Part shown: in pieces, positions 17,396-25,077 of the stretch
How positions within the stretch are numbered: the stretch's first letter is position 1
Layout of the letters: every line of letters begins with the position of its first letter
DNA from: Sanguibacter suarezii NBRC 16159
GTDB lineage: Bacteria > Actinomycetota > Actinomycetes > Actinomycetales > Cellulomonadaceae
Direction of reading: 5' to 3'
Length of the DNA: 64,000 nt
Assembly: GCF_001552735.1 (NCBI RefSeq)
Contig: NZ_BCRT01000007.1
Coordinates: forward strand, 55,716 to 119,715
Made by a program: the position numbers and the translations under genes
Notes under the pieces: model-generated
The model's input: the letters and a program-made list of their open reading frames with translations, nothing else
What the model was told of the DNA's origin: nothing
Databases searched by the model: none

Positions 17396-19177
17396 ATGGC
17401 CGTCTCCGAGTTCGAACGTCTTGTCATCACGCCCCGCCGCAGCGACCCCGCGGACCGCGGTCCCCGCCATCCCGGCGTCCAGGCCCCCACCTCACCGGCC
17501 GACCTCTCGCCGCAGCTGCGCGACGCGTCAGCCGGGGTCAACGTCGGTCAGTCGCCCTCGCTCATGATGATCGTGCTGCTGGCCACCCTCGGCATCGTGG
17601 CCTACACGTTCTTCCTGCTCAACCCGAGCAACATGGGCGACATGCTGCCGTACTCGATGGTCATCGCGGCCGAGTCGGTCCTCGTCCTGCAAGCGCTGCT
17701 GGCGATGTGGACCATCCTGTCCAGCGGGTACAACCCGCGGAACTTCGCCTTCTACCACGCCCAGGACCGCCTGCACGACGTCTCGGAGATCATCCGGGAG
17801 GCGACCGAGGGCTCGCCCCAGGACTGGACGCTCTACCTCCACGACAAGCCCGTGGTCGTCGACGTCTTCATCACGACCTACGGCGAGCCGATCGAGACCA
17901 TCCGTCGCACTGTGACGGCCGCCCTCGCCATCCGGGGCCGGCATCGCGTCTGGGTCCTCGACGACGGACGGTCCGACGACGTCCGTGAGCTCGCCGGCGA
18001 GCTCGGAGCGCGCTACGTGCGCCGGTTGTCGAGCAACGGGGCCAAGGCGGGCAACATCAACCACGCCCTGTCTCTGGCCAAGGGCGACTACTTCGCGATC
18101 TTCGACGCGGACTTCGTCCCCCGGCCCAACTTCTTCGTCGAGACGCTGCCGTTCTTCGTCGACGACCACGTCGCCTTCGTCCAGACACCTCAGACCTACG
18201 GCAACCTCAACACCCTCATCTCCCGGGGGGCGGGGTACATGCAGGCGGTCTTCTACCGCTTCATCCAGCCCGGACGCAACCGCTTCAACGCTGCGTTCTG
18301 CGTCGGGACCAACGTCATCTTCCGGCGAACCGCGATCGACGACATCGGCGGCATGTACACCGACTCCAAGTCCGAGGACGTGTGGACCTCGCTCATGCTC
18401 CACGAGCGCGGCTGGCGCTCGGTGTACATCCCCAAGACCCTCGCTGTGGGAGACACCCCCGAGACCATCGAGGCCTACACCAAGCAGCAGCTGCGCTGGG
18501 CGACCGGCGGGTTCGAGATCATGCTCACCCACAACCCCCTCAGCCCGCGCCGTCAGTTGACCATGGACCAGCGCCTGCAGTACGCGGTGACGGCCACCCA
18601 CTACCTCGCCGGCATCTGCCCGCTGCTGCTGCTCATGGTGCCCCCGCTGGAGATCTACTTCGACCTCATCCCGATGAACCTGTCCATCTCGACGGGGACC
18701 TGGCTGCTCTACTACGCGGGCTTCTACGTGCTCCAGATCGCGATCGCCTTCTTCACCCTGGGGTCCTTCCGCTGGGAGGTGCTCATGCTCGCGAGCGTCT
18801 CCTTCCCGATCTACACCCGGGCGCTGTGGAACGCGATCACCCGCAAGGAGCAGCGCTGGCACGTGACCGGCCAGGCCGGGAAGGCGAGCTCACCCTTCAA
18901 CTTCATCATCCCGCAGGTGCTCTTCTTCGCCTTCCTCGCACTGACCACCGCCGTCGGTGCCTGGAAGGACTGGGGGAATGGGTCGCTCAGCCTCGCCCTG
19001 GCCTGGAACGCGACCAACACGGTGATCCTGGGGGCCTTCTGCATCACCGCCCTCAAGGAGAGCCACGACCTGTCCGCAGCCGCCCGCCGCGCGCCCAGCG
19101 CGGACCAGACCATCGAGCCCCGCGCGCGCCGGCTGCAGCCGGCCGCCGCTCCCAGCTCCACCGGAGGTGCAGCATGA
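17396..19177 (+). CDS. BcsA/CrdS-like processive GT2 beta-glucan synthase
   Basis: This 593-residue inner-membrane glycosyltransferase would polymerise UDP-glucose and move the chain across the membrane. Two N-terminal helices (about 54-76 and 87-108) precede a cytosolic GT2 domain with DDG at 189-191, DAD at 237-239, TPQ at 264-266, ED at 327-328 and QQLRW at 364-368, the D,D,D,QxxRW set of processive beta-synthases. About five helices follow (398-555). There is no C-terminal PilZ domain, unlike c-di-GMP-controlled cellulose synthase. ATG 17396 follows AGGGG. The partner genes are HlyD-like and GH81 rather than bcsB/bcsZ, which makes a beta-1,3-glucan (curdlan-like) product more likely than cellulose; this is inference. 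Confidence 0.88.
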   Translation: MAVSEFERLVITPRRSDPADRGPRHPGVQAPTSPADLSPQLRDASAGVNVGQSPSLMMIVLLATLGIVAYTFFLLNPSNMGDMLPYSMVIAAESVLVLQALLAMWTILSSGYNPRNFAFYHAQDRLHDVSEIIREATEGSPQDWTLYLHDKPVVVDVFITTYGEPIETIRRTVTAALAIRGRHRVWVLDDGRSDDVRELAGELGARYVRRLSSNGAKAGNINHALSLAKGDYFAIFDADFVPRPNFFVETLPFFVDDHVAFVQTPQTYGNLNTLISRGAGYMQAVFYRFIQPGRNRFNAAFCVGTNVIFRRTAIDDIGGMYTDSKSEDVWTSLMLHERGWRSVYIPKTLAVGDTPETIEAYTKQQLRWATGGFEIMLTHNPLSPRRQLTMDQRLQYAVTATHYLAGICPLLLLMVPPLEIYFDLIPMNLSISTGTWLLYYAGFYVLQIAIAFFTLGSFRWEVLMLASVSFPIYTRALWNAITRKEQRWHVTGQAGKASSPFNFIIPQVLFFAFLALTTAVGAWKDWGNGSLSLALAWNATNTVILGAFCITALKESHDLSAAARRAPSADQTIEPRARRLQPAAAPSSTGGAA

Positions 19178-19905
19178 CCTGGCCCAACCGTCTTCGCCTC
19201 GCACTCGGGCTGCTGCTCGTGCTCGCCGTGACCGCGGCGTTCACCATCGTCCTCAACCGGCGCATCACCCAGGTGACGAGCGCCAGCGCCTCGATCCAGG
19301 CCCTGCACCTGGACATCGGCACCGACTACGCCGGGACCGTCATGACCTCCTCGGTGGAGGTGGGCGACGACGTCGCGGAGGGGGACACCATCGTCACGGT
19401 GCAGAGCCAGGCCCTCGCCCACGACATCGCGATCGGCCTGATCAGGGCGGACGCCGCACCCTTCGACGTCACCCCCGACGGGACGATGACCTTCGTCGCG
19501 CCCGCCGACGGGATCGTCACCGCCCTGCCCGCCCAGGAGGGCGCCTTCGTCCAAGCCGGCACCGTCCTGGTCACGCTCGACCGGGCGGACTCTCTCTACG
19601 TCAGCGCGGAGTACTCCCTGGACGCCGGGGACTACGAGCGGATCGAGACGGGAGCGGCGGTCTCGATCGTGCTGCCCAACCAGGAGGAGGTCTCCGGCAC
19701 GGTCGAGAGCGTGGCGGTGCACACCTCGGCCGACCGCGCGGAGTCGGTCATCACCATCGCGAGCACCGACCTCCAGCGCGGGGGCCAGAACGGCCTCATC
19801 GCCCCCGGTGTCCCGGTCCTTGCCAGCGTCGAGCTGCGCGACGACGGGATCATGGCCGGCGTCGAGGCCACCGCCACGGCCTTCCTGCGCAAGGTCACGA
19901 GCTGA
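19174..19905 (+). CDS. HlyD-like membrane-fusion protein of the glucan operon
   Basis: This 243-residue protein has an N-terminal membrane anchor (residues about 8-27). Two biotinyl-lipoyl-like half-motifs follow (SSVEVGDDVAEGDTIVTVQS and APADGIVTALPAQEGAFVQA), then a beta-barrel-like segment with AAVSIVLPNQEEVSGTVESV. This is the outline of a short HlyD/Alg44-type adaptor without the long coiled coil. The ATG overlaps the synthase stop by four bases (ATGA) and follows GGAGG, so the two are translationally coupled. Its likely role is guiding the nascent polysaccharide out of the synthase, a position held by BcsB or Alg44 in other systems. Confidence 0.82.
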   Translation: MTWPNRLRLALGLLLVLAVTAAFTIVLNRRITQVTSASASIQALHLDIGTDYAGTVMTSSVEVGDDVAEGDTIVTVQSQALAHDIAIGLIRADAAPFDVTPDGTMTFVAPADGIVTALPAQEGAFVQAGTVLVTLDRADSLYVSAEYSLDAGDYERIETGAAVSIVLPNQEEVSGTVESVAVHTSADRAESVITIASTDLQRGGQNGLIAPGVPVLASVELRDDGIMAGVEATATAFLRKVTS

Positions 19906-21989
19906 TGGCCGCCCGGACCGGTAGCGCACCCGCCCGGACGGCGCGACGCCGGACGGCGGCCGTCGTCGCCGGGGTCCTTGCCCTGACCGCCGCCGCGTGC
20001 GGTTCCCGCGACACCCCGGACGTCACCTCACCCCTCGTCGACGCCCAGCCCGCTGCCGTCATCGACTCGTCCGCCGCCGTCGCAGCCGTCCCGCACCGCC
20101 AGGTGGGCGCCGCGCCCACCATGCGCCTGGCCGACGGCCTGCTCCCGCCGACCAACCGCTGGTTCTCGGGCTTGGTCTTCGGTGACACGGCGCAACCGGT
20201 GTTCCCGATGCCGCTCGCGGTGACCGTGACCGCGGACGGGGTCGCCGTCGGGCTGCCCACGCCCGTCACCAGCGCCGACGCGATCATCGGAGCCGCGAGC
20301 CAGGACGTCGCCCTGGACGTCGGCGCGAGCACCTTCGAGGTGAGCGCCTACGACACGGCGAGCGTCACCCTCACCCTGCGCGACGACGCAGGGTCAGCCC
20401 TGGGCACCCTCACCCTCGTCCAGGGGGTGCCCTGGGTGTCCTACACCGCGGCCGCCGACCAGGACGTGACCGTGTCGGTGGCCTTCTCGGGCACGGTGCC
20501 GACGGCCACGGTGGACGGGAAGATCTTCGCCCTGGCGACCGACGGGACGCTGGACGGCGACCGCCTCGAGCTGAAGGCCGGGCAGAGTGCAGCGGTCGTC
20601 GCCGCACCGCAGACGGCGCCCGGAGACGACGCGCAGGAGACGCTGGAGACCCTGACCGAGCTCGCCCTCGACCCGGTCACGGGGACCACTCTCGCCCACG
20701 CCGTCGCCGACGACACCGTCTCCACGGCGATCACCTACACGACCGCCGGCGGCGGGGAGACGGCCTTCGTCCGGATGGCGCACCAGCAGTCCGCGCCGGC
20801 CGGCACCCAGACGGCTGACTGCTCGCTGGGGACCTACGCCACCGTGTACGGCACCGTGGACCTGTGCCGCGGCACGGCCGCAGCCTGGACCGCGCCGACC
20901 CTGCGTCCGGCCGGTGAGCTGGACCTGTCCGGCCTGGACGAGGCCCAGCGCGCCGAGCTCGCCGAGCAGGTCCGGGCTGACATCGCCGCGATCCCCGCGG
21001 CGCCGTCGGACACGTACTTCGGCGGCAAGGCGCTCTACCGCGACACCAACCTGCTGGTCCTTGCCACCCAGCTCGGCCTGGACGACGTCGCCGCGCCGCT
21101 GCGCACCCAGCTCACCGAGCGTCTGGTCGAGTGGAGCCAGGCGGACGGCTGCACCCAGCGCGAGGCGCGGTGCTTCGTCTACGACGACGCCGTGCGCGGC
21201 GTCGTCGGGCTCACGCCGTCCTTCGGCTCGGAGGAGTTCAACGACCACCACTTCCACTACGGCTACTTCCTCTACGCCGCCGGGGTGCTGGGCGCGGACG
21301 ACCCGGCGCTGGTGGACCAGGTGCGCGAGGTCATGGACCTGCTCGCCGCGGACATCGCCGCTCCCACGACGACCGCGGACTTCCCGGCGCTGCGCGTCTT
21401 CGACGCCTACGCGGGCCACTCGTGGGCCTCGGGATTCTCACCCTTCGCCGACGGCAACAACCAAGAGTCCAGCTCGGAGGCCGTGACAGCCTGGAACGGC
21501 TTGGGTCTGTGGGCGCAGGCGAGCGGCAACGACGGGCTCGCGGGCCTGGCGACCTGGCTGCTGTCCGCGGAGGCGGACTCGGCCCGTGCCTACTGGACCG
21601 ACATCGATCTCGACGACCCGGCGCTCGAGGGCTTCGACCACACGATCGCCAGCCTCAACTGGGGCGCCAAGCGTGACTACGCCACATGGTTCAGCCCGGA
21701 ACCGTCGGCGATGCTCGGCATCCTCGTGCTGCCGATGAGCCCGGTGAGCGGATACCTGGCTCAGGACCCGGACCGGATCCGCACGAACCTCACGCCCGTC
21801 GTGGGTGCCGGCTCAGGGACCGGCTACGACGTGATGTTCGGCGACTACCTGCTCATGTACTCCGCCCTCGCGGGCCCGCAGGACGCGGCCGACGCCCTCG
21901 TGGCTGCACGGGCGCTGCCGGACTCGCGCATCGACGACGGCAACACCCGCAGCTACCTGCTGGCCTCGGTGATGGCGGCGGGCGGCTAG
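19905..21989 (+). CDS. GH81 endo-beta-1,3-glucanase lipoprotein
   Basis: This 694-residue protein has a lipoprotein signal (LTAAAC, lipid-attachment C32). The catalytic region carries GH81 signatures: DHHFHYGY at 447-454 with the candidate general acid Asp, GHSWASG at 504-510 and NNQESSSEAV at 518-527 with the candidate base Glu. GH81 enzymes cleave beta-1,3-glucans such as laminarin and curdlan. The ATG overlaps the upstream stop (TGATG), so it is coupled to the two upstream genes. Being on the membrane surface beside a glucan synthase, it could trim, release or recycle the polymer, as BcsZ does for cellulose. Confidence 0.9.
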   Translation: MAARTGSAPARTARRRTAAVVAGVLALTAAACGSRDTPDVTSPLVDAQPAAVIDSSAAVAAVPHRQVGAAPTMRLADGLLPPTNRWFSGLVFGDTAQPVFPMPLAVTVTADGVAVGLPTPVTSADAIIGAASQDVALDVGASTFEVSAYDTASVTLTLRDDAGSALGTLTLVQGVPWVSYTAAADQDVTVSVAFSGTVPTATVDGKIFALATDGTLDGDRLELKAGQSAAVVAAPQTAPGDDAQETLETLTELALDPVTGTTLAHAVADDTVSTAITYTTAGGGETAFVRMAHQQSAPAGTQTADCSLGTYATVYGTVDLCRGTAAAWTAPTLRPAGELDLSGLDEAQRAELAEQVRADIAAIPAAPSDTYFGGKALYRDTNLLVLATQLGLDDVAAPLRTQLTERLVEWSQADGCTQREARCFVYDDAVRGVVGLTPSFGSEEFNDHHFHYGYFLYAAGVLGADDPALVDQVREVMDLLAADIAAPTTTADFPALRVFDAYAGHSWASGFSPFADGNNQESSSEAVTAWNGLGLWAQASGNDGLAGLATWLLSAEADSARAYWTDIDLDDPALEGFDHTIASLNWGAKRDYATWFSPEPSAMLGILVLPMSPVSGYLAQDPDRIRTNLTPVVGAGSGTGYDVMFGDYLLMYSALAGPQDAADALVAARALPDSRIDDGNTRSYLLASVMAAGG

Positions 21990-22531
21990 CCCGTCACGGC
22001 TGCGCCAAGGGCGGCCGCGAAGAGCAGGACCGCCGCGACCGCGACGACGCTCATCACGACCGCCCCGGTGTACCCGAGGATCAGACCGGCCAGTGCCAGC
22101 CCGCCACCCTGCTCACCGGTCCGGCGGATCTGCCCGCGGGCGATGTGCCCGAGCACCACCGCCACGATCGAGGCGACGAGAGGCAGGACGGTCCAGCCGA
22201 CGATCCCGGCGACCAGAGCGGCGACCGACATCGCGTTGGTGGGCGGTGGGCCGTAGCCGGGGTAGCCCCCGGGCGGCGGGTAGCCAGGCTGCCCGGGGTA
22301 CCCGGGCTGGGCCTCGTAGCCCGAGGCCGGCGCGTACCCGTGCCCCTGCTCCTGGCCGAGGGGTGTGAGGCTCGGGTCTGGGGCGGCTGCGGGGTCGTTG
22401 ACCATCTTGGACAGATGAGGACGCCAGGTCTGGTCGTCCCCGGGAGCGTCGCCCGGCGAGGGGGCGGGGGAGTGGTCGGGACGATCAGGCACGGCAGGCT
22501 CCTCGAACAGTGACGACCAGGTTGTGGACAT
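21986..22531 (-). CDS. DUF4190-type small membrane protein
   Basis: This 181-residue protein has a disordered Pro/Gly/Tyr-rich N-terminal half with GYPGQPGYPPPGGYPGYG repeats. Two transmembrane helices follow (AALVAGIVGWTVLPLVASIV and LALAGLILGYTGAVVMSVVA), joined by a GHIARGQIRRTG loop typical of DUF4190. I chose ATG 22531. The gene ends four bases inside the GH81 stop region and is convergent with it. Function is unknown. Confidence 0.85.
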   Translation of the reverse strand: MSTTWSSLFEEPAVPDRPDHSPAPSPGDAPGDDQTWRPHLSKMVNDPAAAPDPSLTPLGQEQGHGYAPASGYEAQPGYPGQPGYPPPGGYPGYGPPPTNAMSVAALVAGIVGWTVLPLVASIVAVVLGHIARGQIRRTGEQGGGLALAGLILGYTGAVVMSVVAVAAVLLFAAALGAAVTG

Positions 22532-22633
22532 CGTAGTGACATCCCGGGAATCAGGGGAGGAAGGCGGCAGTATCCTGCTTCCTGGCCCGCAGCAGCGCGC
22601 CGACAGCACGTCCCACAGATCAGGAGCAGCACG

Positions 22634-23944
22634 GTGAACCTTGGTTGGACAGTTCATGGCGACGGCAAGACGATCGGCGCGACCAGCGTCGTCGCGCCGG
22701 GAGAGCGGCTCGCATGGCCGCTGACGATCGGGATCGGGCTGCAGCACATCGTCGCGATGTTCGGCGCGACCTTCCTGGTGCCGCTGCTGACCGGGTTCTC
22801 CCCGGCCACCACTCTCTTCTTCTCCGCGATCGGGACGATCCTGTTCCTGGTCATCACGGGCAACCGGCTCCCCAGCTACCTGGGGTCCAGCTTCGCCTTC
22901 ATCGCCCCGATCGGCGCGGCGACGGCGTCCGGGGGGCAGTCCGCCGCGGTCGGCGGCATCTTCGTGGCCGGCCTGACCCTCGCCCTCGTCGGTGTCATCG
23001 TCCACTTCGCGGGGGCGAAGTGGATCAACGCGATCATGCCGCCGATCGTCACCGGCACGATCGTCGCCCTCATCGGCTTCAACCTCGCGCCCGCCGCCTG
23101 GGACAACTTCCAGAAGGCGCCGGTCACCGCGACCGTCACCCTCACGGCGATCATCCTCATCACGGTCTTCTTCCGCGGGATCATCGGGCGTCTGGCGATC
23201 CTGCTCGGCGTGGTCGTCGGCTACGTCACCGCGATGCTCCGCGACGAGATCGACTTCACCGACTTCAAGGCCGCGTCCTGGGTCGGCTTCCCGGAGTTCG
23301 TCACCCCGACCTTCCACGTCTCGGTCCTGGGCCTGTTCATCCCGGTGGTCCTCGTGCTCATCGCCGAGAACGTCGGGCACGTGAAGTCCGTGGCCGCGAT
23401 GACCGGCCAGAACCTCGACGACCTCGCCGGACGCGCGCTGCTGGCTGACGGTATCGCCACGACCTTCGCCGGCGTCGGCGGTGGCTCGGGAACCACGACG
23501 TACGCCGAGAACATCGGTGTCATGGCCGCGACGCGGGTGTACTCCACGGCCGCCTACTGGGTGGCTGCCTTCGGTGCGCTGGTCCTGAGCATGTCCCCGA
23601 AGTTCGGTGCGCTCATCGCCACCGTGCCGGTCGGTGTGCTCGGCGGCGCCGCGACACTCCTCTACGGCATGATCGGCATGCTCGGCGCCCGTATCTGGGT
23701 GCAGAACAAGGTCAACTTCTCCGACCCGGTCAACCTCACCACGGCGGCCATCTCGCTCGTCGTCGGCATCGCGAACTTCACCTGGGTGATCGGTGACCTG
23801 ACCTTCGAGGGCATCGCCCTCGGCACGGCCACCGCTCTGGTCGTCTACCACCTCATGCGGGCCATCGCCCGCTGGCGCGGGACCAGCCAGGAGGCTGCCT
23901 CCCCGGCGTCGGTCCCGGACGGCACGGAGCTCGAGACGGTCTGA
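22634..23944 (+). CDS. uraA: NCS2-family uracil permease
   Basis: This 436-residue transporter imports uracil or xanthine with protons and has about 12-14 helices. Recognisable parts are TIGIGLQHIVAMFGATFLVP, NRLPSYLGSSFAFIAP, VLIAENVGHVKSV and FAGVGGGSGTTTYAENIGVM, which carries the GxxxTTYxEN substrate-binding motif seen in UraA. The start is GTG 22634 after CAGGAGCAGC. It complements upp at 6.2 kb. Uracil is the more likely substrate. Confidence 0.92.
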   Translation: MNLGWTVHGDGKTIGATSVVAPGERLAWPLTIGIGLQHIVAMFGATFLVPLLTGFSPATTLFFSAIGTILFLVITGNRLPSYLGSSFAFIAPIGAATASGGQSAAVGGIFVAGLTLALVGVIVHFAGAKWINAIMPPIVTGTIVALIGFNLAPAAWDNFQKAPVTATVTLTAIILITVFFRGIIGRLAILLGVVVGYVTAMLRDEIDFTDFKAASWVGFPEFVTPTFHVSVLGLFIPVVLVLIAENVGHVKSVAAMTGQNLDDLAGRALLADGIATTFAGVGGGSGTTTYAENIGVMAATRVYSTAAYWVAAFGALVLSMSPKFGALIATVPVGVLGGAATLLYGMIGMLGARIWVQNKVNFSDPVNLTTAAISLVVGIANFTWVIGDLTFEGIALGTATALVVYHLMRAIARWRGTSQEAASPASVPDGTELETV

Positions 23945-23991
23945 CGCTGCTGACCACCGCCGTGGGGCGCTGGCAGAGGGGTACCGGTGGG

Positions 23992-24690
23992 TCAGCCCGC
24001 CGGAACGTCTTCTGCCGGCGCCTCTTCTGCTGGTACCTCTTCCGCGGGGGCCTCGTCAGCGGGCGCCTCGGGGGCGGCCGTGGTCGGCTGGGGCTCGGGG
24101 GTGATGGTCTCGATGAGCACGCAGCCCTCGACCGAGGCCATGGCCACGGCCGGGTCGAGGAGGACGGCCTCGAGGTCGGCGAAGCCCGCGTAGCTGTCGC
24201 CCAGGTACAGGTCGAGGCTCGCGTCCTCGCGGTCGTCGTAGTAGAGGCGCGCCTCGGGAAGGTGCGCGGCGAGGGTGTACGCAGAGGCGAGCCCGGCCGC
24301 GCCGAAGGAGATCTGGACGCCGGAGTACGCCTTGCTCGCGTTGCCGGTCGTCTCGACCACGAAGCCGCGGGAGATGAGCTCGTCGGCGGCGGAGGACGCC
24401 AGTCCGGGACGGCTCGTCGCGTTGAGGACACGGACGGTCACGGAGGAGTACGGCACCGGCAGGGTGTCCGCCGCGAGGCACGGCTGCGGTGTCAGCTTGT
24501 CGTCCTCGGACTCCTTGGCGGTGAAGCCCCGCTCGAAGGGCGGGTCGATCGCCCCGGTGTAGACCGCCGCGGCGGCGAGCCCGCTGACGGCCAGGAAGGC
24601 GATGAGCACGCCGAAGATGACGGCCTGGCGCTCCTGCTTGTGACGACGGCGCGCAGCGCGCTCACGCTTGGCCTGGTCCGGGGTGCTCAT
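23992..24690 (-). CDS. LytR C-terminal-domain protein
   Basis: This 232-residue protein has a basic N-terminus, one transmembrane helix (residues about 23-47) and an extracytoplasmic LytR_C domain starting SSVTVRVLNATSRPGLASSA. The tail is a low-complexity Pro/Ala/Glu repeat (EEAPAEE). LytR_C domains are linked to cell-envelope biogenesis, but this lacks the LCP catalytic domain. TAAATT, read on this strand from 24697-24702, is six bases from the start, so a separate leaderless transcript is likely although the upstream gene is adjacent. Confidence 0.88.
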   Translation of the reverse strand: MSTPDQAKRERAARRRHKQERQAVIFGVLIAFLAVSGLAAAAVYTGAIDPPFERGFTAKESEDDKLTPQPCLAADTLPVPYSSVTVRVLNATSRPGLASSAADELISRGFVVETTGNASKAYSGVQISFGAAGLASAYTLAAHLPEARLYYDDREDASLDLYLGDSYAGFADLEAVLLDPAVAMASVEGCVLIETITPEPQPTTAAPEAPADEAPAEEVPAEEAPAEDVPAG

Positions 24691-24699
24691 CCGAGAAAT

Positions 24700-25011
24700 T
24701 TACCCTTGTTCTGCGGCGTCGAGCACGAGCACACGCGCGTGCAGCAGGGCGCGTTGCGCCAGTGCGGCGCGGACCGCCCGGTGCAGGCCGTCCTCGAGGT
24801 ACATGACACCTTCGTACTGGACGACATGAGCGAAGAGATCGCCGTAGAAGGTGGAGTCCTCGGCGAGCAGGTTGTCGAGGTTGAGGGTGCGCTTGGTGGT
24901 GACCAGGTCGACGAGACGGACCTGGCGCGGGGGCACCGTGGACCAGTCCTTTGCGGTGACGAGCCCGTGGTCGGGGTACGGGCGCCCGTCACCGACGCGC
25001 TTGAAGATCAT
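24700..25011 (-). CDS. Small conserved actinobacterial protein with ParB-like motif (often labelled VapB-family antitoxin)
   Basis: This is a 103-residue protein beginning MIFKRVGDGRPYPDHGLV. I recall near-identical proteins in many actinobacteria, always next to a LytR_C gene and annotated as VapB-type antitoxin. No toxin gene is adjacent. YLEDGLHRAVRAAL near 70-83 resembles the DGxHR-type motif of ParB/sulfiredoxin-fold proteins, so the antitoxin label is doubtful. TACAGT on this strand, six bases upstream, indicates leaderless expression. Confidence 0.8.
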   Translation of the reverse strand: MIFKRVGDGRPYPDHGLVTAKDWSTVPPRQVRLVDLVTTKRTLNLDNLLAEDSTFYGDLFAHVVQYEGVMYLEDGLHRAVRAALAQRALLHARVLVLDAAEQG

Positions 25012-25077
25012 GGGACCACTGTAGTCGGATGCCCGTTTTGACGGGCATCCTCACCGGACCAGCGTGTCTGGTGCCGG

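Noticed and set aside
21986..23851. 621-codon minus-strand frame covering uraA and DUF4190
   Set aside because: Only its last 181 codons are real; the rest is antisense to the uracil permease.
24700..25011. Toxin-antitoxin system
   Set aside because: No toxin gene flanks the supposed antitoxin.
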